From assembly GCA_028283655.1 (NCBI GenBank), contig JAPWKE010000003.1:1-64000 (forward strand): a DNA stretch of 64,000 bases, read 5' to 3'. Positions 18,084-26,711 of this stretch are shown piece by piece. How positions within the stretch are numbered: position 1 is the stretch's first letter; every line of letters begins with the position of its first letter. The notes below the pieces were generated by a model. It had not been told where the DNA came from and made no database searches. It was given only the letters and a program-made list of their open reading frames with translations. A program made the translations under genes and the position numbers. Source of the DNA: Acidobacteriaceae bacterium (GTDB lineage: Bacteria; Acidobacteriota; Terriglobia; Terriglobales; Acidobacteriaceae).

Positions 18084-19127
18084 ATGCGAGCTATCCAACT
18101 GAAGGGCGTCGGAGATCTGGTTCAGACCGAAGTGCCGAAGCCAAACATTGTGGCGGGGCAGGTGCTGCTCCGCGTTACCGCCGCTGGCATTTGCCAGACC
18201 GACGTGCACATTCGGCGATCCACCAGGCGGATGATTCCGGACGGGACCATTCTGGGCCATGAGATTGCGGGAGAGATCGTCGACATTGCCGACGACGTAC
18301 AACGCTTCTCGATCGGTGACCAGGTTGTCGTCCATCCGGTATGGTCCTGCGGCATCTGCCGCATGTGTGTTGCGGGCCAGGAGAACGCCTGCCGCAACAC
18401 CGGGGGGCGGTTCTATCCACCACCAACGCCCGGAGTTTCCGTGAACGGGGGCATGGCAGAGTACGTTGCGGTGCCGTCATCTGCGCTGGTGCCGGCTGCA
18501 GGCCTCGACCCGGTCTTTGCAGCTGTCCTTCCGGACGCGGGCCTGGTTCCGTACCATTCGATCGAAGCGGCCAAAGACCTACTCCGTCCAGGAGCGACGG
18601 TCGTTGTCATCGGCATCGGAGGGCTGGGACAGTTCGCCATCGAGCTCCTCCGTGAGCTGACGGGAGCAACAGTCATCGCTCTCGACATCAAGGACGACCT
18701 GCTCGCCGCCATCAAGGATAAGGTCTCCTATGCCTTCCGCTCCGACGATCCAGCGGTTGCCGCGCAGGTGCTGAAGGTAACCGAAGGCTACGGTGCGGAC
18801 GTGGTCTTCGACATCGTAGGAAACACCGCCACGCTGGCGTTAGCTGCTGCGGTCGTTGCTCCTTACGGAGCCATCCGCGTGCCGGGACTCAGTAACGGCG
18901 TCTTTCAGTTCGAGGCGGACCAGCTGTCCACCTCGCTTCCATGGGGCGCTTCGATTACTCGCCCGTATAGCGGGACGCACAAAAACCTGCACGACCTTGT
19001 AGCGCTAGCAAAGACCGGAAGGATCAGGGCAAACCTCACCCCGTACACCTTCGATCAGGCTCTCTTGGCACTTGATGATCTGGAGGCCGGAAAGATCAAC
19101 GGCCGTGCGGTCATCAAGATGAGTTGA
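18084..19127 (+). CDS. Zinc-dependent alcohol dehydrogenase, MDR family (347 aa)
   Basis: Medium-chain alcohol dehydrogenase. Catalytic zinc ligands are visible in AGICQTDVH and GHEIAGEI, and the structural zinc loop has four cysteines in SCGICRMCVAGQENAC. The Rossmann motif VVIGIGGLGQFAIELL leads to an acidic residue (ALDIKDD), suggesting NAD. I chose the ATG at 18084, which follows GGAGGAAG and starts the usual MRAIQLKGVG; an earlier frame overlaps the SDR gene. It probably oxidises an alcohol to an aldehyde that the dehydrogenase at 19309 then oxidises. Confidence 0.92.
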   Translation: MRAIQLKGVGDLVQTEVPKPNIVAGQVLLRVTAAGICQTDVHIRRSTRRMIPDGTILGHEIAGEIVDIADDVQRFSIGDQVVVHPVWSCGICRMCVAGQENACRNTGGRFYPPPTPGVSVNGGMAEYVAVPSSALVPAAGLDPVFAAVLPDAGLVPYHSIEAAKDLLRPGATVVVIGIGGLGQFAIELLRELTGATVIALDIKDDLLAAIKDKVSYAFRSDDPAVAAQVLKVTEGYGADVVFDIVGNTATLALAAAVVAPYGAIRVPGLSNGVFQFEADQLSTSLPWGASITRPYSGTHKNLHDLVALAKTGRIRANLTPYTFDQALLALDDLEAGKINGRAVIKMS

Positions 19128-19174
19128 ACAGCTTCAACGGTGAACCGGGCCGGGATCTGATCTCGCGCCGCGCT

Positions 19175-19221
19175 GTCTCTTCCGTCAGAGACACGACGAT
19201 GGCCGAATCTGTGCGTCGGCC
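19175..19221. other. Two small hairpins in the ADH-SSADH gap
   Basis: GTCTCT-TCCGTC-AGAGAC (19175-19192) and GGCCGA-N9-TCGGCC (19201-19221). Neither is followed by a T run, so they are not clear terminators. They could attenuate or stabilise the transcript between the alcohol dehydrogenase gene and the semialdehyde dehydrogenase gene. Confidence 0.35.
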
Positions 19222-19308
19222 CAGCTAGGCGGAACGCTCGTCAGCGAAAATGCAGCCGGCTGAGCTTGTTGACATCCAATGGAATGAATCGAAAGGAGGA
19301 TAGCCTCT

Positions 19309-20676
19309 ATGGCCTATCAAACAATCAATCCCAATGACGAAGTGTTGATCAAGAGCTTTCCGGAACATAGCGACGAACAGATGGAAGAGATCATCACGCG
19401 GGCTGAATCAACCTACAAGAACGATTGGAGCCGGAAGACTCTGGCTGAGCGCAAGACGATTCTCAAGAAGGCGGCTTCGATCCTACGGGAAAAACGTGAC
19501 GAATTTGCCAAACCCATCACTCTCGAGATGGGCAAACTATTCCGGGAAGCGCAGGGCGAGGTGGATCTCAGTGCCGACATCCTCGATTACTATGCCGACA
19601 ACGCCGAGGCATTTCTTGCACCCGAAAAGCTGAAGGTGGAGGAAGGCGAGGCCTATGTCGAGAGTGCACCGCTGGGCGTGATCTTCTGCGTCGAACCTTG
19701 GAACTTCCCGTACTACCAGCTGACGCGGGTCGCAGGGCCGAACCTCATGGTGGGCAATACGCTTATCGTGAAGCACGCCCCAAACGTGCCACAGTGCGCT
19801 CTAGCATTCGAGAAGCTGTTCCTTGATGCCGGTGCTCCCGTCGGAGCTTATAGCAACGTTTTCCTCTCGAATGAGCAATCAGCTGTAGCGATCGCGGATA
19901 CGCGCATAAAGGGAGTGGCTCTCACTGGTAGCGAACGGGCTGGCGCCGCAGTCGCCGCAGAGGCAGGCAAAGCGCTCAAGAAGAGCACGATGGAATTGGG
20001 CGGCAGCGATGCTTTCATCGTGCTCGACGATGCGGACATGGATACGGCCATCAAGTGGGGTGTTTGGGGCCGTATGAACAACACCGGCCAGTGCTGCGTG
20101 GCTGCTAAGCGGTTCATCCTTGACGAGAAGATAGCGGATACGTTCGTCGATCGATTTAGAAAAGAGCTAGAAAAGCTCGTTCCCGGCGACCCGATGGAAG
20201 AAAAGACGACACTTGGGCCATTGTGCACCGCTGGCGCTCTCGATTTAGTCCAGAAGCAGATCAAGACCGCTGTAGACGATGGCGCGAAAGTGCTGCTTGG
20301 AGGCAAACGTTTGGACCGGAAGGGATACTTCCTCGCACCCACGATCCTGACCGATATCAAACCGGAGAACCCCGCCTATTATCAGGAGTTCTTCGCTCCG
20401 GTGGCCCTGATCTTCCGCGTGAAGAACGAACAGGAGGCGGTGAAGCTGGCGAATGATTCCCCGTACGGTCTTGGTGGAACTGTCATCACCAAAGACATAG
20501 AGCGTGGGAAGCGAGTAGCCCGGCAGATCGAAACCGGGATGGTCTTTATCAACCAGGCAACATGGACCGCTCCGGATCTGCCATTCGGCGGAGTGAAGAA
20601 CTCTGGGTACGGTCGCGAACTTTCTGATCTTGGCATCGGTGAGTTCGTGAATAAGAAATTGATTCGCGTAGCTTGA
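19309..20676 (+). CDS. NAD(P)-dependent succinate-semialdehyde dehydrogenase-like aldehyde dehydrogenase (455 aa)
   Basis: Aldehyde dehydrogenase of the short SSADH group (about 455 residues). Catalytic residues are visible: the Glu in MELGGSDAFIVLDDAD (near 228) and the Cys in MNNTGQCCVAAKRF (near 262). The conserved EPWNFPYYQ and PFGGVKNSGYGREL are also present. An AAAGGAGG ribosome site precedes the ATG. It follows the SDR/ADH pair by 181 bp on the same strand and may share the MarR regulation. Family members oxidise succinate semialdehyde and other short or aromatic aldehydes, so the real substrate is open. Confidence 0.9.
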   Translation: MAYQTINPNDEVLIKSFPEHSDEQMEEIITRAESTYKNDWSRKTLAERKTILKKAASILREKRDEFAKPITLEMGKLFREAQGEVDLSADILDYYADNAEAFLAPEKLKVEEGEAYVESAPLGVIFCVEPWNFPYYQLTRVAGPNLMVGNTLIVKHAPNVPQCALAFEKLFLDAGAPVGAYSNVFLSNEQSAVAIADTRIKGVALTGSERAGAAVAAEAGKALKKSTMELGGSDAFIVLDDADMDTAIKWGVWGRMNNTGQCCVAAKRFILDEKIADTFVDRFRKELEKLVPGDPMEEKTTLGPLCTAGALDLVQKQIKTAVDDGAKVLLGGKRLDRKGYFLAPTILTDIKPENPAYYQEFFAPVALIFRVKNEQEAVKLANDSPYGLGGTVITKDIERGKRVARQIETGMVFINQATWTAPDLPFGGVKNSGYGRELSDLGIGEFVNKKLIRVA

Positions 20677-20912
20677 GCACCGCGACTTGACCGTTTGCAG
20701 GAAGCTACCCAGCTAAGAGCCCTGACCCGTTGCATAGTGCCAACTGTCTGCGTCACTCACGAGCTATGTACAAACTCGTGGGTGACACGGATCTTAGGAG
20801 TGATCCGCGGACTCGCGACGTGAAATCCCGCCGCTCCAGATTCGCTGGCGGTCGTGTCGCTATGACCTGTTCGCCCGAACCGATGATTGCTCCAAAATGC
20901 GATTTGGAGCGT

Positions 20913-21146
20913 GGGAACAGAAAGCCAAATCTGGGAACATTACGGGAACAAGAACCTGTTCCAGGGGCGTTTTCAGAGCTTATGGAGCGACCGAGCCTTG
21001 AAAATACAATTAGTTACCAAAACGGTCGGTTATGGCATGAAAGTTCCCGTCGGTTCTGAGATCGCCAATTATGTATCTTTGTTTTCTATGATTTGTCTCT
21101 ATTAGTCCGGGAACAGAACCGTCTTTCTAGGAACATTTTGGGAACT
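20913..21146. promoter_or_regulatory. Iterated GGGAACA motifs, probable integrase arm-type sites
   Basis: GGGAACA occurs at 20913, 20933, 20944 and 21109, with AGGAACA at 21129 and GGGAACT at 21140. Reversed copies are at 20957 (TGTTCC) and 21043 (GTTCCC). The same motif with nearly the same spacing recurs at the right end (27982, 28003, 28014, and TGTTCC at 28027). Clusters flanking the core on both sides are what tyrosine integrases use as arm-binding sites. Confidence 0.55.
20932..21039 (+). repeat. Left 108-bp direct repeat (att-like)
   Basis: Matches 28002-28110 with about three substitutions and one single-base insertion. Both copies end at the anticodon-loop sequence ATGGCAT plus one base. 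After the core the left copy continues AAAGTTCCCGTCGGTTCTG, which is not a functional tRNA 3' half, although AAG and TCGGTTC still align in register with the tRNA at the right end. Confidence 0.8.
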
Positions 21147-21382
21147 GCACGGATAGCTTTCTAATTGGTAGAGGTGCTCGGCCCCATTCTTCGGGAATGA
21201 CTAGTTCCAAGAAGCGATCGTGCGCTATCTATTGCGCCCCCGATCTCACATTGATCCTGTTTGACGGTTTCGGAGCGACCCAATATCCGCCTTGCCGTGT
21301 TGTACGGGAGCGCCGCGCCCACCTCCTGCGTAAAGCACATCCTATCGGCACCACCTAGTGTGACGCTTGCCAAGCATGCCGC

Positions 21383-22354
21383 TTACAGCGTCGACAAGAA
21401 ATGCATTAGAGCAGTGTCGTCTCTCCAATGCCGCTTTCCCTGACGAGGACTTAACTTGTTTAGCTGCACGCGGAACCGTTCTGGCGTCAGGCTCAGAAAC
21501 CGGGCTGCAGTGCTGAGATTTTTGTACCCCATGTACACCGAGAGAGCCGGGAGCATGCGATTAATATCAGCGCCGCGTCTATGCCATGCCGTCAGGCGGT
21601 GGACTGCAAACGTGTATCGAAGGTCATGCAAGCGAGGAGGCTGAGAGACGCCATCCTGGTCGGTGATTCCGGCGCGGATTCGGAGCCTTCGGAACGCCGT
21701 GATGAGATGAGTCTCTGTCAACGGTTTGTCGTCCTTGCAGTGGAAGAACGCTTGAGTACTGGAATTTCGCCGCTGATGGGAGTTGCAGTAGCTTTTCAAG
21801 GCTTTGTACAGGTCAGGCCCGAAGGGAATCGTCCGGGACGGCTCTAAGCGGCTATTTCTGATGGTGACCAGTCTGTGTTGGAGATCAACATCCTCTCGCG
21901 TGATTCTTACTGCTTCACGGGCCCAGGTACCGGTGCCATAAAGAAACAGCAAAATAGTGCGAAGTGTCCGTGCGTCCATCCGGCAGAAGGCATGTGCTTG
22001 TGAGATTCGCGTGCTCTTAAGCAACAGACGAACTTCTGTCTGCGAATAGATGTATGAAACGAAGACTCGCTCTGGTGGGCGTCGCGGAGGAGGCATGGGC
22101 AGCGAGCGCATTTGGTCACGGGCTATCCAGAAAAGGAAAAAACTGCGCAGCGCGTTATATTTGTTGATCCAAGTCCCATCCGATGTATGCCGATCGTTAA
22201 GAAAGCCGCCGACTTGCTCGTAGCGAATCTTGTCGAGAGGGATGTCGCCGACACAGCGACAAAACAAGGCAAGTCTCTCATTTCCTTCTTTGAAATTTAT
22301 TCCTGCATTTCGTTTTTGTTCAACGTATCGCTCAATGCCTTGTTGGAGTTTCAT
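21383..22354 (-). CDS. Tyrosine recombinase-like protein B2, catalytically degenerate (323 aa)
   Basis: Short member of the second recombinase pair. An N-terminal core-binding region (about 1-95) precedes a catalytic-type domain. Box II is kept (HDLRYTFAVHRL). However, the box I arginine is replaced (YGTGTWAREAV where TGxRxxE is expected), box III reads MGYKNL in place of LGH, and the nucleophile position in STAARFLSLT is Phe, not Tyr. It is therefore unlikely to cut DNA alone. The start overlaps the stop of the long member as ATGA, so the two are translationally coupled. Its C-terminus (TPERFRxQLNKLSPRxGK) closely matches the short protein of pair 1. Confidence 0.85.
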   Translation of the reverse strand: MKLQQGIERYVEQKRNAGINFKEGNERLALFCRCVGDIPLDKIRYEQVGGFLNDRHTSDGTWINKYNALRSFFLFWIARDQMRSLPMPPPRRPPERVFVSYIYSQTEVRLLLKSTRISQAHAFCRMDARTLRTILLFLYGTGTWAREAVRITREDVDLQHRLVTIRNSRLEPSRTIPFGPDLYKALKSYCNSHQRRNSSTQAFFHCKDDKPLTETHLITAFRRLRIRAGITDQDGVSQPPRLHDLRYTFAVHRLTAWHRRGADINRMLPALSVYMGYKNLSTAARFLSLTPERFRVQLNKLSPRQGKRHWRDDTALMHFLSTL

Positions 22355-23634
22355 AGCACCCCCGATAAGCTGAAGGCCGCCACCTTACGCAGCAAGCGGA
22401 TGTCGTAGCGGGCATAGATGCTCACAGAATTGAGGTCGCGATGTCCAAGAAAGGCTGCGATCTCCTCCAGGGAGGAGCCTTGGCTGAGCAAGCGAGTGGC
22501 GCAGGCGTGACGAAGTCCGTGCGGGCCAGCATTCACCGACTCGATACCCATGCTCTTCATCCGGTCCGATACAACTTGGAACAATCCGCCAACCCCAAAG
22601 GGAGGATGTGGCGGACACAAAGAGACGAAAAGGTGGCGGGAAGCGCATTTGGGACGGCACCGGAGGTACTCAATGATCGCCTCGCCTACTTCGTACTGGA
22701 TCGGGTAGTACTGGATCCCCCCGTTCTTTCCTCGACGCACCATGAATGTCTCACTGCGCCAGTCAAAATCGCCAAGTTCGAGTCTGGCTACCTCACCTCT
22801 ACGCAGACCGTACACTGCCAGAAGCAACAGGATGGCGCGGGTGCGGAGTTCCTTTGGGCCGGCCTTTCCCCTTTTCTGAACGAGCCTGCGCACGTCCTTC
22901 CATGCCGGCCCGCGGGCAGGGCCTCGATACCGAGGTAACCTCGGACTGCGGATGCCAAAGGGAATACCAGGGAGGCACCAGCCCATGATCTCAGCATAGG
23001 TGAAGAAGGAGCGCAGTGCATTGCAATATGCTGCGATGTAGCTGTCCGATCTTTTCAAAGCGCGCATCTGCGCGAAGTACTCATCCAGATCTGAAACTCG
23101 GATGGTTGCCAAGGTGTTGTGCCGCGGCGCGGCTGATCGGAGGAAGGTCGCGACGTTTCCACGATAGCTCTCGATAGTGTCCAGCTTAAGACCACGGGTG
23201 CGCAGCGCATCGGAGTAGTGCCCGATCTCGACCGAAAAGGGTGGTGATGCGACAGGTGCCAAGCTTCCGTTGAAGGTAAACCACTGTTTTGCCCGAAGGA
23301 CAAAATACTTTGTGATTCCCGGCAGCGGGCATCTCCTTTCTGGCCCGACGTAAGCGGCCCAAACTTGACCCGCGGCTTCAATTTCATCGAGGGTAACGTT
23401 GCGAAGCTCCGTGAGCTCCATAATGCGCACGATGTGGAGTAGATAGGATGCCGTCATGCGTATCGTTACGCGGCTGAGCCCTCGCGCAGAGAGGTGTTGG
23501 AGAAATTGCTCCCTTTCCTTCAGCAACGGCGCACTATTTTGTCGCAAGCGGAAGCTCGGAAAACGTGAAAGACTTTCGATCACGGTCTTATCCCCTTTGT
23601 TCGAAGCCCATCCGGATGAGGCAAGGTAAAACAT
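22351..23634 (-). CDS. Tyrosine recombinase A2, all catalytic residues present (427 aa)
   Basis: Long member of the second pair. The core-binding region spans about residues 35-225. The catalytic domain has box I VYGLRRGEVARL, the lysine in VRRGKNGGIQ, box II HGLRHACATRLL, box III LGHRDLNSVS and the nucleophile in SIYARYD. All R-K-H-R-H-Y residues are present, so it should be active. The start is not strongly supported: the ATG at 23634 has no good ribosome site, and an internal start is possible. It is paralogous to the protein at 24664, and the gap to the stop of pair 1 is 40 bp. Confidence 0.88.
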   Translation of the reverse strand: MFYLASSGWASNKGDKTVIESLSRFPSFRLRQNSAPLLKEREQFLQHLSARGLSRVTIRMTASYLLHIVRIMELTELRNVTLDEIEAAGQVWAAYVGPERRCPLPGITKYFVLRAKQWFTFNGSLAPVASPPFSVEIGHYSDALRTRGLKLDTIESYRGNVATFLRSAAPRHNTLATIRVSDLDEYFAQMRALKRSDSYIAAYCNALRSFFTYAEIMGWCLPGIPFGIRSPRLPRYRGPARGPAWKDVRRLVQKRGKAGPKELRTRAILLLLAVYGLRRGEVARLELGDFDWRSETFMVRRGKNGGIQYYPIQYEVGEAIIEYLRCRPKCASRHLFVSLCPPHPPFGVGGLFQVVSDRMKSMGIESVNAGPHGLRHACATRLLSQGSSLEEIAAFLGHRDLNSVSIYARYDIRLLRKVAAFSLSGVL

Positions 23635-23674
23635 GTAGCAACGGACAAGAAGCGATATTCAGGTCAGCGGCGTA

Positions 23675-24664
23675 TCAATCAGTGTCGTTCAACAAACCGT
23701 CGAGGAATTTCATGAGCGCTGCGTCGTCCCGCCATCTCTTCTTGCCCTTTCGAGGGCTGAGTTTGTTGAGTTGCGCTCGAAACCGCTCCGGAGTCTGGCG
23801 TAGATAGCGTTCCGCCGTGACAAGGTTATGTTGTCCCATGTAAGTCGAGAGTGCCGGAATCATCCGGCTCATGTCCGCGCCATGCTTAAACCATGCTGTC
23901 AATCGGTGCACCGCGAAGGTATATCGCAGGTCCTGCATCCGCGGCTGGTAGCGTGCACCGTCATCTCGGTCAACGCCTGCTTGCTTTCGCACCTTCTGGA
24001 ACGTCTTGCTCGCCGTGCTCGCTTTGATTTGCGATCCATCTTTGGTCAGGAAGAATTGCGGGGCCTTCCTCGCCTCTTTGTGAGAGTGCGTCCGATGGTA
24101 CTTCAACAAAATGTCGTACAGATCAGAGCCAATCGGAATCTCGCGCGCACGGCGGGCCACGCTAGTGCGAAAGAGGATGCGTCTACGGCGAAAGTCTATG
24201 TCACTGCGTTCCAGTTGGACCGCTTCGCCGAGCCCCGCACCCGTTCCATAGAGAAATAGAAGCAGGGTGCGAAAGGTGCGAGCTCCGATCACGGCGTTCC
24301 TGTCCCGTTGCGTCACTCCGGCGGCCACCAGCAACCGCCGGAGTTCGGTCCGCGAGTAGACGTAGGGAACAAATGTTTGTATCGGAAAACGCCGGGGTGG
24401 AGGCAGCGGCAATCTATAGATTTCATTGCGGGCCTTCCAGTAGCAGAAGAACTGGCGTAGGACGCAGTATTTGTTGTACCAGGTTGCTGCGGCGGTCAGA
24501 GGGCCGTCGAGAAATGGCTCAATCTGGTTCGCCCGGATTCGATTCAGGGGCAGATCGCCGAGCTGCCGGTACAGAGACCGCAGGTTTTGCGCCCCCTTCA
24601 ACCATGGAGCGCCTTCGGACTGTCTGGCTTCGATGTAGATTTCAATTCCTTTTTGGAGTCTCAT
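23675..24664 (-). CDS. Tyrosine recombinase-like protein B1, partly degenerate (329 aa)
   Basis: Short member of the first pair, clearly homologous to the protein at 21383. Box I reads YGTGAGLGEAV, so the catalytic Arg is Gly. The box II His is Gln (MQDLRYTFAVHRL), and box III reads MGQHNL. The likely nucleophile Tyr is kept in TAERYLRQT. I chose the ATG at 24664, which overlaps the upstream stop as TGATG and gives MRLQKGIEIYI, matching the start of its paralogue; a longer frame from 24718 overlaps the neighbour. It probably works as a partner of the long recombinase. Confidence 0.85.
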   Translation of the reverse strand: MRLQKGIEIYIEARQSEGAPWLKGAQNLRSLYRQLGDLPLNRIRANQIEPFLDGPLTAAATWYNKYCVLRQFFCYWKARNEIYRLPLPPPRRFPIQTFVPYVYSRTELRRLLVAAGVTQRDRNAVIGARTFRTLLLFLYGTGAGLGEAVQLERSDIDFRRRRILFRTSVARRAREIPIGSDLYDILLKYHRTHSHKEARKAPQFFLTKDGSQIKASTASKTFQKVRKQAGVDRDDGARYQPRMQDLRYTFAVHRLTAWFKHGADMSRMIPALSTYMGQHNLVTAERYLRQTPERFRAQLNKLSPRKGKKRWRDDAALMKFLDGLLNDTD

Positions 24665-25905
24665 CACAACCCCGCCAAGCGAAAAGCAGCGACTTTGCGA
24701 AGCGCGGCCGTGTCGCATTGAGCATAGATACTGACGGATTTTGTATCGCGATGTCCCAGAAAGTCCGCGATCTCTTTAAGGGATGACCCTTTCTGAAGTA
24801 GGCGCGTTGCACATGCGTGACGTAAAGCGTGGGGCCCCATATGGCGGAGCTCGATTCCAAGGGTTCGCAACCGCCTCGATACGGTTCTCCATACACTGGT
24901 ATGCAGGAGCGGTCCCCAGGGGCGTCGCTCTCCAAGGAAGACGTGCCGGTCAGAGACACGCGGCCGAGCATATCGAAGGTAGTTGAGGATCGCTTCTCCA
25001 ACCTCGTACTGGATCGGATATTGCTGAATCCCACCACGCTTGGCGCGCCGAACAGTGAAGACTTCACTCTGCCAATCAAAGTCTTCCAAACGCAGTTGAA
25101 TGACCTCGCTACTGCGAAGGCCATACACCGCAAACAACAACAGAAGCGCCCTAGCGCGGATTTGCTCGGGTTCGCTCCCTTCGGCCAGCTTCAACATCTG
25201 GCCAACCTGTGCCGAAGTTGGTCCGGTAGGACGCGGCTCGTCTTTTGGAACGCGGGGGATTCGGATGGCCGACGCGAGATTCGGTGCACACCAGCCGCAC
25301 ATTTCGGCGAAACGGAAGAAGCTTCGCAACGCCTGGCATTGGTTGGCAACGCCGCGGGGTCTCCATCCTTCCGTGCGCTTCTCGCTAATGAACTTGTCAA
25401 CGCCAGCGACCGAGACCGTTTCAAGATCTCCATCCTGGGCTGCCAACCACGTTAAGAAGGCCTGGGCACGGTTGGAATAGCCGCGAACCGTCGCTGCGGA
25501 AAGGCGATAAGTAGATTGCAGCGCGTTTGCGAATACTTGCGTCTCTTCGTGGAAAGGAAGGCTTGGGCGAACCTCCAACTTGCCGTGGAACCGAAGCCAT
25601 GCGTGAGCATACTTGATAAAAGATTTCGGAGACCCCGAGTTGCAATGACCGGGATCTCGGTACTCCCCCCGATATTCCGCCCAGAATTCCGCACCTCTCT
25701 TAATCTCCTCTTCGTAAACCACACGTAGTTCATGAAGACCGAGGATTCGGATCGTGTGGAGCATATATGCCGCTGCAGTGGTTAACGCATTATGGCTATA
25801 ACCCTCTTCGAGCATGTGCCTCAGATATCGTTCCCGCTCCTGACGCAACGGTGCTCGGCGATGTTTTTCAATGACTTCTGACCTCTGATAGATCTGCTCA
25901 AACAT
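24664..25905 (-). CDS. Tyrosine recombinase A1, all catalytic residues present (413 aa)
   Basis: Long member of the first pair and first gene of the four-gene recombinase cluster. Motifs: VYGLRSSEVIQL (Arg I), RRAKRGG (Lys), HALRHACATRLLQKG (His/Arg II), LGHRDTKSVS (His III) and SIYAQCD (Tyr). The upstream GGAGG, four bases before the ATG, is the strongest ribosome site in the cluster. It is similar to the protein at 22351 across its length, so the A-B pair was duplicated in tandem. Likely role: integration and excision of the element through the att sites at 20932 and 28002. Confidence 0.9.
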   Translation of the reverse strand: MFEQIYQRSEVIEKHRRAPLRQERERYLRHMLEEGYSHNALTTAAAYMLHTIRILGLHELRVVYEEEIKRGAEFWAEYRGEYRDPGHCNSGSPKSFIKYAHAWLRFHGKLEVRPSLPFHEETQVFANALQSTYRLSAATVRGYSNRAQAFLTWLAAQDGDLETVSVAGVDKFISEKRTEGWRPRGVANQCQALRSFFRFAEMCGWCAPNLASAIRIPRVPKDEPRPTGPTSAQVGQMLKLAEGSEPEQIRARALLLLFAVYGLRSSEVIQLRLEDFDWQSEVFTVRRAKRGGIQQYPIQYEVGEAILNYLRYARPRVSDRHVFLGERRPWGPLLHTSVWRTVSRRLRTLGIELRHMGPHALRHACATRLLQKGSSLKEIADFLGHRDTKSVSIYAQCDTAALRKVAAFRLAGL

Positions 25906-26360
25906 CTGTCCTCCACGTTTGCTGATTTCAAGCTGTCGCCCTCGAAGAATTGAGGCGTAAAGCGAAATCTGGAGCCATGAGGATAATAGAGCTATTGACC
26001 GGCTGCGAGTTCGATCCGGACGCGCAGGTCCAGGTGCAGCTCGTCGGTATGTGTAATCTCACCGAGAGGACTGCCGGTAAGCCCCACTCGAACGGGCACC
26101 AAGCACGGAATAAGGATCAGAAGTTGCTTCCGCGATTTGTCGGCGTTAATAGAGTAACCCTAGAGTGACAGGGTCCGCAGAAGTTCGAAATCGAGTAGCG
26201 CGTCGGTCACTGGATGACCACCACCGAGTTCCACAAGAATCGTCTTTCGGTCGATCCGAGCGTTATCAGCATCGACGCCGCTGCCATCGACAAGAGCCTC
26301 CCAGTGAGATCTCTCCTGCCACTCCAGTCGTGTGGACCATCTTCTATGTCGGCCTATGCG
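25906..26360. other. 455-bp gap between recombinases and toxin-antitoxin genes
   Basis: No confident gene. One short plus-strand frame (ATG 25977 to 26168, 63 codons, divergent from the recombinases) has plausible but unrecognisable protein sequence and no clear ribosome site. The promoter of the recombinase cluster must lie in the left part of this gap. Confidence 0.5.
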
Positions 26361-26675
26361 CTATTCGGTAAGCGCGAGCTCGACATTCTTGTCTGGGAAA
26401 ACTGCGCGAATTTCGATGTGTCCTCCGAGCGCGCTGACGTAATTCCGCAGCGTTCCCAGTTTGACTTCGGCGCGTTTTTCCAAGCGGGAAACTTCGCTTT
26501 GCTCGATCTTCATGGCGTGAGCGAGCTTTCCCTGAGTCATCTTGCGGTCTTTGCGCAGCTGATCGAGCGTCATGCGTTCCAGAATCGCATTGGCGCGCTT
26601 CCTCGCGCGCGCGCGGCTGGCCTTGGTCATCAGCTCATCGGCGATGCTGTCGTAGGAGAGGGTTTTGTTTGCCAT
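26361..26675 (-). CDS. HigA-like antitoxin, XRE-family HTH protein (104 aa)
   Basis: Antitoxin of a type II toxin-antitoxin pair. A helical N-terminus (about 1-38) precedes an XRE helix-turn-helix (about 40-85) with MTQGKLAHAMKIEQSEVSRL. The short C-terminal tail HIEIRAVFPD is seen in HigA proteins that neutralise RelE-fold toxins. The gene lies 36 bp downstream of the toxin, the toxin-first order typical of higBA. It should bind the operator in front of the toxin and repress the operon. Confidence 0.9.
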   Translation of the reverse strand: MANKTLSYDSIADELMTKASRARARKRANAILERMTLDQLRKDRKMTQGKLAHAMKIEQSEVSRLEKRAEVKLGTLRNYVSALGGHIEIRAVFPDKNVELALTE

Positions 26676-26711
26676 GATGTCCTTTCTGGCTTGAGGAATG
26701 CACGTTCAGAT

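Larger units (their letters stand above)
20677..21382. other. Left boundary region of the integrated element, no gene
   Basis: About 700 bp without a convincing coding frame. It carries the left copy of the 108-bp repeat (20932-21039) and a series of GGGAACA-type motifs. GC content drops after 21000. A stretch near 20818-20840 (GTGAAATCCCGCCGCTCCA) vaguely resembles a tRNA 3' end, but it cannot be folded into a tRNA. Confidence 0.6.

Noticed and set aside
20810-20850. Possible tRNA 3' end near the left att region
   Set aside because: GTGAAATCCCGCCGCTCCA resembles one superficially, but no T-arm, anticodon arm or CCA can be drawn.
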